Shown here one piece after another: positions 42,112 to 50,973 of a DNA stretch of 57,475 bases. Positions within the stretch are counted from its first letter, which is position 1. Every line of letters begins with the position of its first letter. Both the position numbers and the translations under genes were made by a program. The notes under the pieces were generated by a model, which was not told the DNA's origin, made no database searches, and was given only the letters and a program-made list of their open reading frames with translations. Source of the DNA: Bacillus sp. V3-13 (GTDB taxonomy: Bacteria > Bacillota > Bacilli > Bacillales > Cytobacillaceae); the NCBI RefSeq assembly GCF_002860165.1, contig NZ_PGUZ01000069.1, forward strand, positions 1 through 57,475. Direction: 5' to 3'.

Positions 42112-43497
42112 TTACACATGCACAGGATGGCCAACAGCACTAAGCACGGCTTCATGTACCGCTTCGGATAAGGTCGGATGGGCGGCAATAAGATGCTCCA
42201 AAACATCTGTTGTTAATTCCGCGTGAAGCATAAGCGTCCCTTGGCCGATTAATTCTGTAGCATGAGGACCGACAATGGATAAACCAACAATCTCATGATA
42301 TTGCGGTTCAACCAGCACTTTTACCTTGCCCATCCGTTCACCCGAAATAAGCGCTTTACCGTTTGCAGAGAAGGGAAATACCCCAATTTCAATATCGCCA
42401 TACTGCTCCCTTGCCTGTTTTTCCGTCAGACCTACACTGGCTATTTCCGGGTGAGTATAAATACAGCGGGGCACAGCCCGGTAATTCGTTTTTGCATCTT
42501 GACCGCAGGCATTCAACGCTGCAACCGTCCCTTCGTGAAAAGCGGCATGAGCCAGCTGGATTCCTCCAATCACGTCGCCGCAGGCATATATGGAAGGGAT
42601 ATTGGTTTGCAGTTTTTCATCCACCACAATTCCCTGCTTTGTATAATCAACACCAATATTCTCCAAGCCTAAACCGTTTACTCTTGGTTTTCTTCCAATT
42701 GATACAAGTACGCAATCGGGCTGAAATTCATGGATGCCTTCATCATTATCATTCTCTGCCACAACCTTCTTTTTTTCTATATTGATATCCTTCACTGCAG
42801 TCGATGTATATATTGCTGCACCTTGACTCTCCAATTCTTTATGTAACACGGAAGAGATATCTTGATCTTCCCCGGGAAGGAGCTGTTCGGCTATCTCGAT
42901 GATGGTAACCTTCGTTCCCATCCGGCTATAGATGCTTGCGAACTCGCATCCGATCACACCGCCTCCTATGATTAAAAGGGAAGAAGGAATGGATTCGGCA
43001 TGCATCGCCTGACTGCTGTCGATAATCCACTCTCCATCAAACGGTGCAAACGGCAAGGAAATCGGTTCTGATCCCGAAGCAATAATAACCTGGTTCACTT
43101 CGATCTGTTCGCTTTTGTCAAAGTTCTCTATCCTTAATACAGAACTGTTTACAAACGAAGCCTTGCCCTTTATCACTTTTATTTTATTCTTCTTCATTAA
43201 GAATTGAATGCCTTGGACAAGTTGAGTAACAATTGCGTTTTTCCTCTGCTGTACTGTATTCCAATCGATCTCTATTGATTGGGATGGCAAACGGACACCA
43301 AATGATGCTGCATTTTTGACAAGCTGAAACGTATCAGCACTCTGCAATAAAGATTTCGTCGGCATACATCCTTCGTTTAAACAGGTGCCTCCCAATGGCC
43401 CCTGTTCGATCAGGATGACTTCTTTTCCCTGCCGGGCAGCAGTTATCGCCGCGACATACCCGGCAGGGCCTCCCCCTATTACCGTTATCGGCTTCAA
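42112..43497 (-). CDS. acoL: Dihydrolipoyl dehydrogenase (E3) of the acetoin complex
   Basis: A 461-aa flavoprotein: FAD motif GGGPAGYVAA, redox-active cysteines C39 and C44 (GGTCLNEGCMPT), NAD-binding GGGVIGCEFASIYSRMG, and the catalytic His-Glu pair H440/E445 (AAHPTLSEAVHEA). It reoxidises dihydrolipoamide on AcoC. There is no N-terminal lipoyl domain. It is the fourth gene of the operon. Confidence 0.95.
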   Translation of the reverse strand: MKPITVIGGGPAGYVAAITAARQGKEVILIEQGPLGGTCLNEGCMPTKSLLQSADTFQLVKNAASFGVRLPSQSIEIDWNTVQQRKNAIVTQLVQGIQFLMKKNKIKVIKGKASFVNSSVLRIENFDKSEQIEVNQVIIASGSEPISLPFAPFDGEWIIDSSQAMHAESIPSSLLIIGGGVIGCEFASIYSRMGTKVTIIEIAEQLLPGEDQDISSVLHKELESQGAAIYTSTAVKDINIEKKKVVAENDNDEGIHEFQPDCVLVSIGRKPRVNGLGLENIGVDYTKQGIVVDEKLQTNIPSIYACGDVIGGIQLAHAAFHEGTVAALNACGQDAKTNYRAVPRCIYTHPEIASVGLTEKQAREQYGDIEIGVFPFSANGKALISGERMGKVKVLVEPQYHEIVGLSIVGPHATELIGQGTLMLHAELTTDVLEHLIAAHPTLSEAVHEAVLSAVGHPVHV

Positions 43498-43512
43498 AGG
43501 ATCTTCCCCCTT

Positions 43513-44727
43513 CTATAAAAGCATCGTCATCGGCTCTTCTAAATAGCGTTTCAATGTTTGTAAAAATGCTGAAGCGGGAGCTCCATCAAGTACGCGATGA
43601 TCAAAAGTTAAGCTCAGCGGCAAGATGCTTCTTCTTTTTAATTCGTCACCTATATAAACAGGCGTATCAGTGACGGAACCAACACCAAGAATACCTGTTT
43701 CCGGCGGATTTAAAATAGGGGTGAAGTGTTCAACACCGTATCCGCCAAGATTGCTTATTGTAAAAGTGGATCCCTGCATTTCCTCACTGGAAAGCCGCCC
43801 TTCTCTTGCTCTCCGGGCGAGCTCCTTGCTTGCCTTCGACAATTGCCGTATTGTGCATTTTTCGGCGTGCCGGATAACCGGAACCACCAGGCCCGTTTCC
43901 AATGCTACTGCAATCCCAAGATGAACCTCCTCAAAGAGATGAATTTTTTCATCAATATAGGCACTGTTCATTTGTGAATGTTCCTTTAACGAAAGGACGG
44001 CTGCCCGCGATAAAAAGTCTGTTAGTGTCAGCTTTTCTCCGCTGTTTTTTTGTATCGCTTCAGAGGCTTGCTTTTGCAGTTTGATAAGTTCTGTTACATC
44101 CGCCTTCATCGTAATCGTTAATTGCGCGCTGCTTTGTAAACTATCCTGCATACGCCTTGCGATCACTTTCCGGATTCCCGTGACGTCAACCTGCCGCGAA
44201 TTTTCAGTGGATTGCTTTGCAGCTTCTTCATTTGTCGAAGCTTCCCGAGTACGGATGCTGTTGATGGCTTCCTGCATATCCTCCTTAGTTATTCTCCCAC
44301 CGGGTCCTGTACCTGTGATCTTCTCAAGATCCAAATTGGCTGCTTCCGCCAATTTCCGTGCGACCGGTGAAATTTTCACTCTATCACGCGGACTGTCAAC
44401 CGCTTTTGCTGGCTGTCCGTCATTTTTTTGAATCTGTTTATTCACGGTAGTTTCCTGGCCACTAACTTCATTGAAGATGATCTCTTCACCGGCGTTTCCG
44501 ATATAACATATAACCGTACCAGGAGGGACACCTTCTCCCTCTGGTACAGCGATTTTTAGAATCGTGCCATCTGCCGGAGATTCAATATCCATTTCTATTT
44601 TTTCCGAGTTGATGCTCGCAATGGTTTCTCCGGCCCCAACCGGATCTCCGACTTCTTTATTCCATAGTGACACTGTGCCTTCCTTCATAGCCATTCCCAA
44701 CTTCGGCATTACCACTTCTACAGCCAT
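43513..44727 (-). CDS. acoC: Acetoin dehydrogenase E2, dihydrolipoamide acetyltransferase
   Basis: A 404-aa E2 core: lipoyl domain with the lipoylated lysine K43 (INSEKIEMDIES), a linker rich in Gln/Lys/Ala, an E3-binding domain (~118-155; SPVARKLAEAANLDLEKITGTGPGG), and the acetyltransferase domain ending in the catalytic motif DHRVLDG (H377, D381). It moves acetyl groups from the acetoin-cleaving E1 to CoA. AAAGGAGAG precedes the start. Confidence 0.95.
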   Translation of the reverse strand: MAVEVVMPKLGMAMKEGTVSLWNKEVGDPVGAGETIASINSEKIEMDIESPADGTILKIAVPEGEGVPPGTVICYIGNAGEEIIFNEVSGQETTVNKQIQKNDGQPAKAVDSPRDRVKISPVARKLAEAANLDLEKITGTGPGGRITKEDMQEAINSIRTREASTNEEAAKQSTENSRQVDVTGIRKVIARRMQDSLQSSAQLTITMKADVTELIKLQKQASEAIQKNSGEKLTLTDFLSRAAVLSLKEHSQMNSAYIDEKIHLFEEVHLGIAVALETGLVVPVIRHAEKCTIRQLSKASKELARRAREGRLSSEEMQGSTFTISNLGGYGVEHFTPILNPPETGILGVGSVTDTPVYIGDELKRRSILPLSLTFDHRVLDGAPASAFLQTLKRYLEEPMTMLL

Positions 44728-44756
44728 TCATGCGCTCTCCTTTCTGTCATAGACCC

Positions 44757-45785
44757 TTATACACCAAGAGGTTCTCCCAGTAGTTCAGATACCACTTTAA
44801 TCACTTTCTCCGGTGTAGGTAGATAAATATCTTCCAAAGGCGGTGAAAATGGGACCGGAGTATGCGGTGCAGTTATCCTTTTGATTGGTGCATCAAGCGA
44901 ATCAAAGCCTTTATCAGCGACCAGTGCGGCTATGTCAGTGGCGATGCTGCATCTCGGATTGGCCTCATCAATCACGATCAATCGATTCGTTTTCGCTACA
45001 GAGGAAAGGATTGTTTCCTCATCCAATGGCGACAGGCTTCTAGGGTCTACTATTTCGATTTCGATTCCTTTAGCGGCAATCTGCTCTGCTGCCTGTAGTG
45101 CCGTATACACTTGTTTGCCGACCGCCACAATGGTTAAGTCAGTGCCTTGGCGTTTCACTTCGCCTTTCCCGAGCGGAACTGTATAGTACCCTTCCGGCAC
45201 TTGCCCCTTCGTGTTATACAGTGTTTTATCCTCAAAAAAGATAACAGGGTCGTTGTCCTCAATCGCTGCGAGTAATAAGCCTTTTGCGTCGTAAGGAGTT
45301 GACGGAACGACCACTTTCAGGCCCGGGATGCTGGTGAACAGAGCGTATAAGCTTTGTGAGTGCTGGGCGGCTGCCCGGAACCCGGCGCCGTGCATCGTCC
45401 GGATTGTAACCGGAACCTGCGCCTTTCCGCCAAACATATAACGGAACTTTGCTCCCTGGTTCATGACCTCATCCAGACAGCTCCCAATGAAATCATTAAA
45501 CATTAACTCAGCAATCGGACGAAGACCGGTTGATGCGGCTGCCATCGCAGCACCCATATATCCCGCTTCCGCAATCGGCGTATCCAAAATCCGGTCACGC
45601 CCAAATTCCTGTACCAACCCTTTTGTGACGCCAAGAACACCTCCCCATGCTTCATCGTCCTGAAGATGGTCGACTTCCGCACCGCCGGCTACGTCCTCGC
45701 CCATCAGAATAACGTTTTCGTCCTTTCTCATTGCCAGCTTAATCGCTTCGTTTATCGCTTCTGACATACTGATTTCTCGTGCCAT
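44757..45785 (-). CDS. acoB: Acetoin dehydrogenase E1 beta subunit
   Basis: A 342-aa transketolase-like pyrimidine-binding protein (REISMSEAINEAIKLAMRKD, VILMGEDVAGGAEVD, ending in LPTPEKVIKVV). It forms with AcoA the thiamine-diphosphate-dependent alpha2-beta2 enzyme that cleaves acetoin into acetaldehyde and a hydroxyethyl group passed to AcoC. Twenty-two bases separate it from acoA. Confidence 0.96.
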   Translation of the reverse strand: MAREISMSEAINEAIKLAMRKDENVILMGEDVAGGAEVDHLQDDEAWGGVLGVTKGLVQEFGRDRILDTPIAEAGYMGAAMAAASTGLRPIAELMFNDFIGSCLDEVMNQGAKFRYMFGGKAQVPVTIRTMHGAGFRAAAQHSQSLYALFTSIPGLKVVVPSTPYDAKGLLLAAIEDNDPVIFFEDKTLYNTKGQVPEGYYTVPLGKGEVKRQGTDLTIVAVGKQVYTALQAAEQIAAKGIEIEIVDPRSLSPLDEETILSSVAKTNRLIVIDEANPRCSIATDIAALVADKGFDSLDAPIKRITAPHTPVPFSPPLEDIYLPTPEKVIKVVSELLGEPLGV

Positions 45786-45807
45786 CCTTCATTCCTCCCT
45801 TTTATTT

Positions 45808-46800
45808 TTAATACGATACATAAACATCGGTTAATAAATCGGATGCATCCGGATATGGGCTTTCTTCACTAAACTTCACGGCCTTATCAATCGTTTTTGC
45901 AACAGCTTCCTCGAGCGCCTTCAGTTCATTTTCATCCAACAGCTGCTGATTGAGCAGGTATTGCCTGAATTGGATAATGGCATCTTTCTCTTGCATGTGC
46001 TCTTTCTTTTCTTGCGTTGTTTTATATTTCTGTGCATCTCCCTCAAAATGTCCGTAATTTCGGTAAGTAACACACTCGATCAATGAAGGGCCTTCGCCTC
46101 TCCGGGCTCTTTGAACCGCTTCTTCCGCGGCCTTATAAACAGCCATTACGTCTTTGCCATCGACCTGAACACCCGGAATATTGTAGCCAATCGCCCGGTC
46201 TTTAATGGCCTTGCAGCTTGATGCATAATTAAACGGGGTCGCCTCTGCATAGCCATTGTTTTCCGCGACGAAAACAACCGGCAGCTTCCATATCGCAGCA
46301 AGATTGATTCCTTCATGGAAAGTACCATGATTATTGGCTCCGTCGCCAAAAAAGCAAACGCTTACATTATTGGTCTTTTTGTATTTAGCCGTTAACGCAG
46401 CACCGCACGCAAGCGGAAACCCTCCTCCGACAATCCCGTTCGCCCCCAACATTCCTTTATCCAAATCGGCAATGTGCATGGAACCGCCTTTACCTTTGCA
46501 AAGGCCTGTTACCTTTCCATAGATTTCAGCCATCATCCCATTTAAATCGCATTCTTTCGCGATACAATGGCCATGGCCGCGATGGGTGCTTGTGATGCTG
46601 TCTTTTTCAGTCAGATGAGCGCAGACACCGACAGCCACAGCTTCCTCCCCGGCATAAAGGTGAACAAAGCCCGGAAGTATTCCCGTTGCAAACAGCTCAT
46701 GCACCTTGTCTTCAAATTTGCGGATCTCAAGCATCTTTTTGTACATCCATTGTGCCTTCTCCTGAGACAAGACCGTTTCTTTGCTTTTCGTCGTTTCCAT
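45808..46800 (-). CDS. acoA: Acetoin dehydrogenase E1 alpha subunit
   Basis: A 330-aa TPP-binding subunit. The GDG-x-NN thiamine motif is GDGANNHGTFHEG ... VAENN (~161-190). GMLGANGIVGGGFPLACGAAL and RGHGHCIAKECD are typical of acoA/pdhA-type E1 alpha. First gene of acoA-acoB-acoC-acoL-budC; GGAGGG precedes the ATG and a sigma-54 promoter lies 42-60 bp upstream. Confidence 0.96.
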   Translation of the reverse strand: METTKSKETVLSQEKAQWMYKKMLEIRKFEDKVHELFATGILPGFVHLYAGEEAVAVGVCAHLTEKDSITSTHRGHGHCIAKECDLNGMMAEIYGKVTGLCKGKGGSMHIADLDKGMLGANGIVGGGFPLACGAALTAKYKKTNNVSVCFFGDGANNHGTFHEGINLAAIWKLPVVFVAENNGYAEATPFNYASSCKAIKDRAIGYNIPGVQVDGKDVMAVYKAAEEAVQRARRGEGPSLIECVTYRNYGHFEGDAQKYKTTQEKKEHMQEKDAIIQFRQYLLNQQLLDENELKALEEAVAKTIDKAVKFSEESPYPDASDLLTDVYVSY

Positions 46801-46841
46801 TTATAACCCTCCATTCGCAGATTTGATTTCACTATTTTTTA

Positions 46842-46860
46842 ATGCAAATATCGTGCCAAC
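46842..46860 (-). promoter_or_regulatory. Sigma-54 (SigL) promoter of the aco operon
   Basis: On the minus strand TTGGCAC-GATAT-TTGCAT matches the -24/-12 consensus TTGGCAC-N5-TTGCW at all positions. This makes the operon dependent on SigL and on an AAA+ activator such as AcoR (33938-35824). Confidence 0.92.
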
Positions 46861-46906
46861 ACAGACTAGTGTAAAAGATAGGACATTCATATTTTTTAGG
46901 GACAAG

Positions 46907-46950
46907 AAAAAGAGACAAAATGAGACTGGCGTCTCGTTTTGTCTCTTTTT
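46907..46950. promoter_or_regulatory. Nested palindrome, candidate AcoR upstream activator site
   Basis: Two 20-nt arms (46907-46926 and 46931-46950), differing at one position, surround TGGC. Inside, GAGAC occurs twice in one arm and GTCTC twice in the other, giving two superimposed palindromes. The centre lies about 95 bp upstream of the predicted aco start site, the usual distance for sigma-54 enhancers. It stands between divergent genes, so a terminator role is unlikely. Confidence 0.55.
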
Positions 46951-47129
46951 GTTTTCACGACGATTTAGACGGTTCGATTAAGCCGATAATTTGTTATAAG
47001 TAATAAAATCCAATTAAAAAACTCTACCCTTTTCAATAGCTGGGGGATTACAATAAGGTAATGAAACTATCCCATTATGACCATTAATGAATCATAAATG
47101 TTAACATCATCACAGGAAGAGGAAGATAA

Positions 47130-47414
47130 ATGGACAAAGGTTTCGTCAATGTCATGGAGGAAATGGTTACAACCATTGTGAATGTGCTGATGCTTGGGCC
47201 TGAATACCAGACGTTTTGCAAATGCCAGAAGTGCCGCAACGATATTATTGCTTTGAGCTTAAATAATTTGCCGAATCATTATGTAACAACAGAAGCAGGA
47301 AGGAAACAGGTTTTCGAGCAGCTCAATACCCTGGAAAACCGGAAGTGGATCAATAAACGCATCATAAACGCCATTCATGTTGTCAGTAAATATCCGAAGC
47401 ATGATGAGATGTGA
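47130..47414 (+). CDS. comFB: Late competence protein ComFB
   Basis: A 94-aa protein of the ComFB family. C30, C32 and C35 (FCKCQKC) form the zinc-type cysteine knuckle; CRNDIIALSLNNLPNHYVTT is the conserved centre of the family. In B. subtilis comFB sits between comFA and comFC in the DNA-uptake operon; here it is alone, with its own ribosome binding site (AGGAAGAGGAAG) and terminator. Recent work in other bacteria links ComFB homologues to c-di-nucleotide binding; whether that applies here is unknown. Confidence 0.88.
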   Translation: MDKGFVNVMEEMVTTIVNVLMLGPEYQTFCKCQKCRNDIIALSLNNLPNHYVTTEAGRKQVFEQLNTLENRKWINKRIINAIHVVSKYPKHDEM

Positions 47415-47520
47415 AAGTTACAGACAGGATAGCAAAACGGGTAAGGGGCTCTTGTGTTACACATATAAATCCGCCCGACATACCGCATTAATTTTGCATA
47501 AAGCTGACCCCATACCCACG

Positions 47521-47553
47521 TCAAAAAACCCCATTCATATGGGGTTTTTTGAC
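47521..47553. terminator. Bidirectional terminator between comFB and cls
   Basis: TCAAAAAACCCCA and TGGGGTTTTTTGA form a 13-bp perfect stem with a 6-nt loop. Confidence 0.9.
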
Positions 47554-47580
47554 TGATTTTAATAAAGCAGTATATTTCCT

Positions 47581-49089
47581 TTATAACACTCCTGAAAACA
47601 GCCTCGCAAACGATTCTTTTGTTCTTTCTATATAGCCCCTCTTGTAATAAGCAACGGGACGGATCAGCTCGCTGTCTTCAATATCCTTCTCGTAATGGGC
47701 GATCAGGTCCCGGATTGAACTGGTGCCAAATAAAAACACATTCACTTCAAAATTCAAGTGGAAGCTGCGCATGTCCATATTCGCAGTCCCAATCGAAGCA
47801 AGGTTGCCATCAACAATGATAATTTTTTGATGCAAAAATCCTTTTTTATACGAATAAACTTCAACGCCGCATCTTAACAGTTCTGAAAAATAAGAGCGCG
47901 AAGCATATTGGGTCAGAAAGCTGTCATTAATTTCCGGCACCATCACCCGGACCTCCACACCCTTTACGGCAGCAACCCTGAGTGCGGTTCGAATTGCCTC
48001 ATTCGGCACAAAATAAGGAGTGGCAATCCAGATTGACTTTGTCGCACTTGCGATCAGCGTGTAGAAAAAGTCACTCATGATCCCTTGCTGTGTATCAGGT
48101 CCGCTCGCCACCACCTGCACAGCTCCATCCAATTCTTCTTCCTCAATCGGCTTCGGTTGAGGCCGTTTTTTCAGAACACTTTCTCCGCTGACATACTCCC
48201 AATCCAATAAAAAAATCGTATGGAGAGTATAAACGGCGTCTCCCTCCAGCATTAAATGGGTATCCCTCCAGAATCCAATGCTGTCATCTTCACCGAGATA
48301 TTCCACACCGACATTCAATCCGCCGACAAAGCCAAATTCGCCATCGATCACGACAATTTTCCGATGGTTGCGAAAGTTAAATTTTTGATTAAAAAATCCA
48401 TATTTTAATGGAGAGAAGGGAAAAGCTTTAATTCCAGCGCTTTTCATTCTGGCAATATCCTCGCCGGACAGGCTCATACTGCCTGCTGCGTCAAAGATAA
48501 ACAAAACTTCTATCCCTTCCCTGGCTTTTTCTATCAAGATATCGATGATTTCCTTCCCAAGCCGGTCAGACCGGAAAATATAGTATTCGATATGGATATA
48601 TTTTTTGGCAGCTCTTAGTTTTCTCTTCATCTCCGAAAAAGTTTCCTGGCCATTTTTCAGCACGGTTGTCTGCGAGGCCGTACTAATGGACGTCAGCGAC
48701 GCTCTGCTCGCATATTTGGCGAAGGCTTGCTGATTGTCCTGCAAAAACGCTAAACTGGGCGCTTTCTCTTTATTCAACAGCTTTAGCCACTCTTCCCTGT
48801 CTTTACTCCGCTTATTTTTAAACAAATAACCTTTTAAATATAGCTGTCCTGAATATAAATAAAAGAAATACCCCAACAGGGGGAAGAAGACGAGAACATA
48901 CATCCACAGCAGCGTATGAGGGGCAGACCGGTTTTCAAGCATTAAAGAGTAGGCACTGATCAAAATGATCACGCCGTATATGATGGCAAAAATAAGCTTT
49001 ATAAATGATGAGAAGCCACTAAACATCATAATATATAAAGCGGCTGCCAAAATAATCACAAAAAGAAATTCTATTCTCCGTTTAATCAT
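47581..49089 (-). CDS. cls: Cardiolipin synthase
   Basis: A 502-aa membrane-bound phospholipase D-type enzyme that joins two phosphatidylglycerols into cardiolipin. Two N-terminal helices (~5-50, with LLWMYVLVFFPLLGYFFYLY) precede two HKD motifs: HRKIVVIDGEFGFVGG and HQKIIIVDGNLASIGT. I start at ATG 49089 (MIKRRIEFLFV), nine bases after GGTGGAG, rather than at the TTG 18 nt upstream. Expressed alone. Confidence 0.94.
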   Translation of the reverse strand: MIKRRIEFLFVIILAAALYIMMFSGFSSFIKLIFAIIYGVIILISAYSLMLENRSAPHTLLWMYVLVFFPLLGYFFYLYSGQLYLKGYLFKNKRSKDREEWLKLLNKEKAPSLAFLQDNQQAFAKYASRASLTSISTASQTTVLKNGQETFSEMKRKLRAAKKYIHIEYYIFRSDRLGKEIIDILIEKAREGIEVLFIFDAAGSMSLSGEDIARMKSAGIKAFPFSPLKYGFFNQKFNFRNHRKIVVIDGEFGFVGGLNVGVEYLGEDDSIGFWRDTHLMLEGDAVYTLHTIFLLDWEYVSGESVLKKRPQPKPIEEEELDGAVQVVASGPDTQQGIMSDFFYTLIASATKSIWIATPYFVPNEAIRTALRVAAVKGVEVRVMVPEINDSFLTQYASRSYFSELLRCGVEVYSYKKGFLHQKIIIVDGNLASIGTANMDMRSFHLNFEVNVFLFGTSSIRDLIAHYEKDIEDSELIRPVAYYKRGYIERTKESFARLFSGVL

Positions 49090-49204
49090 TTGACCATTCT
49101 CCACCAAGTCTATTTACCTGCAATATACCCATCAACTCAGCCTGGAGAAACATCGGGCTCTGCTTCTGGAAAAGCAAGACTCTTCACGGAGCTTATTTTT
49201 TCAA

Positions 49205-49236
49205 AAAAAGACCCCTTCCCGGAAAAGAAGGGGGTT
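49205..49236 (-). terminator. Terminator of pruA
   Basis: On the minus strand CCCCTTC and GAAGGGG pair around a short loop and are followed by TCTTTTTTT, six bases after the pruA stop codon. Confidence 0.75.
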
Positions 49237-49241
49237 GAAAT

Positions 49242-50789
49242 TTAGTACATTTCAGAAGTAGTCTTTGCTTGCATGTGGAGCAGCAAGTAGTCGGGACCGC
49301 CTGCTTTAGAGTCGGTACCGGACATGTTGAAGCCTCCGAACGGCTGGTAACCGACAATCGCGCCTGTACAGCCGCGGTTGAAGTACAGGTTTCCAACATG
49401 GAAATCCTCACGGGCTTGCTCGATATGTTCGCGGTTCCTGGTGATGACAGCACCGGTTAAGCCATATTCGGTGTTGTTGGCAATCTCAAGGGCATGGTCG
49501 AAGTCCTTTGCTTTTGAGAAGCCGATAACCGGTCCGAAGATTTCCTCCTGCATGATCCGCGATTTCGGAGCAAGATCAGCAAAAATCGTCGGCTTGATAA
49601 AGAATCCTTTCGAATTGTCTCCTTCACCGCCAGTCATCAATTTGCCTTCCTGTTTGCCAATTTCAATATAGCTCATGATTTTATCAAAGGCAGCCTGGTC
49701 AATAACCGGTCCCATATAGTTGTTCTGATCTTCGGGATTGCCGACCGTTAATTCTTTTGTTAATTCAACGGCACGGTTTAATACCTCGTCATAGACATCT
49801 TCCACGACAACTGCGCGCGAGCCTGCCGAACATTTTTGGCCGGAGAAGCCAAACGCGGAGGAAACGATCGCTTGTGCCGCCAATTCGAGGTCTGCATCAC
49901 TGTCGACGACAATCGTATCTTTGCCGCCCATTTCAGCGATTACCCGCTTCAGCCAAATCTGGCCTTCGTTCAGCTTGGAGGCACGTTCAAAAATGCGGAG
50001 CCCAACGTCACGGGAACCTGTAAATGAAATAAAACGGGTGTCTTTATGGTCTACCAAATAGTCGCCCACTTCTGCACCGCTGCCCGGAACAAAGTTTAGC
50101 ACGCCTTTTGGAAGTCCCGCTTCTTCCATCACTTCGACAAATTTAGCTGCGACAACCGGAGTAGCTGATGCAGGTTTTAACAGCACGGTGTTGCCGGAAA
50201 CAATTGCCGCGACAGTTGTACCGGCCATGATCGCCAGCGGAAAATTCCATGGTGAAATAATGATTCCCACACCAAGCGGAATGTAATCATAACGGTTAAA
50301 TTCGTTTGGCCGGCTCTGCACCGGCACTCCATTCTTAAGCTTTAAGGCTTGACGGCCGTAAAACTCCAAAAAGTCAATTGCTTCTGCCGTATCGGCATCC
50401 GCTTCGCGCCATGGTTTGCCAGCTTCCTTCGTTAACAGGGCAGAAAACTCATGCTTGCGGCGGCGGATAATCGCTGCTGCTTTAAATAATACATCGGCGC
50501 GTGTTTCCGCCTTTACTTTTTTCCATGTCTTAAATGCTTCGACGGCCGCCTGCATGGCCTTCTCGGCAAGATCGCGGTTCGCTTTGGAAACGCGCCCGAT
50601 CACTTCCTCTTTATTTGCTGGATTGTATGAAACAATTTTGTCCTCAGTGGAGATACGCTCTCCGCCAATCAATAAATCGTAATTCTGGCCCAAATATTGT
50701 TCGACTGTTTTCAGTCCTTGTAAGTACGCGTTGCGATTGTCTTCATTGGAAAAATCAGTGAATGGCTCGTGTTTATATGGTTGTACCAT
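49242..50789 (-). CDS. pruA: L-glutamate gamma-semialdehyde (delta-1-pyrroline-5-carboxylate) dehydrogenase
   Basis: A 515-aa aldehyde dehydrogenase, the same length as B. subtilis RocA/PutC. Catalytic Cys in [15 protein letters not shown], general-base Glu in VIAEMGGKD, and NAD site [11 protein letters not shown] ... FTGSRDVG. It oxidises P5C to glutamate, the last step of proline and arginine breakdown; no proline dehydrogenase lies beside it. Start at ATG 50789 after GGAGGCGG. The rocA-like alternative name depends on regulation; no sigma-54 promoter was seen here. Confidence 0.95.
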   Translation of the reverse strand: MVQPYKHEPFTDFSNEDNRNAYLQGLKTVEQYLGQNYDLLIGGERISTEDKIVSYNPANKEEVIGRVSKANRDLAEKAMQAAVEAFKTWKKVKAETRADVLFKAAAIIRRRKHEFSALLTKEAGKPWREADADTAEAIDFLEFYGRQALKLKNGVPVQSRPNEFNRYDYIPLGVGIIISPWNFPLAIMAGTTVAAIVSGNTVLLKPASATPVVAAKFVEVMEEAGLPKGVLNFVPGSGAEVGDYLVDHKDTRFISFTGSRDVGLRIFERASKLNEGQIWLKRVIAEMGGKDTIVVDSDADLELAAQAIVSSAFGFSGQKCSAGSRAVVVEDVYDEVLNRAVELTKELTVGNPEDQNNYMGPVIDQAAFDKIMSYIEIGKQEGKLMTGGEGDNSKGFFIKPTIFADLAPKSRIMQEEIFGPVIGFSKAKDFDHALEIANNTEYGLTGAVITRNREHIEQAREDFHVGNLYFNRGCTGAIVGYQPFGGFNMSGTDSKAGGPDYLLLHMQAKTTSEMY

Positions 50790-50898
50790 GTTACCGCCTC
50801 CTATGTAGAAACATTTACACACACTTTTAATTTTAACATGCTTCTCTTCCTATCATCAATTTCCAATTGATAAAGATTCACTCTTTTACACTAAAATA

Positions 50899-50938
50899 AA
50901 GCCTCCGGGATGCACGTTTGGCTTTCCGAAGGCTTAAT
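50899..50938 (-). terminator. Terminator of the pcrB-pcrA-ligA-camS operon
   Basis: AAGCCTTCGG and CCGGAGGCTT (minus strand) pair with one mismatch around a 16-nt loop and are followed by TATTTT. Confidence 0.7.
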
Positions 50939-50973
50939 CTTTTTATATCATCGGCCCAGCGGGCACAATTTTA

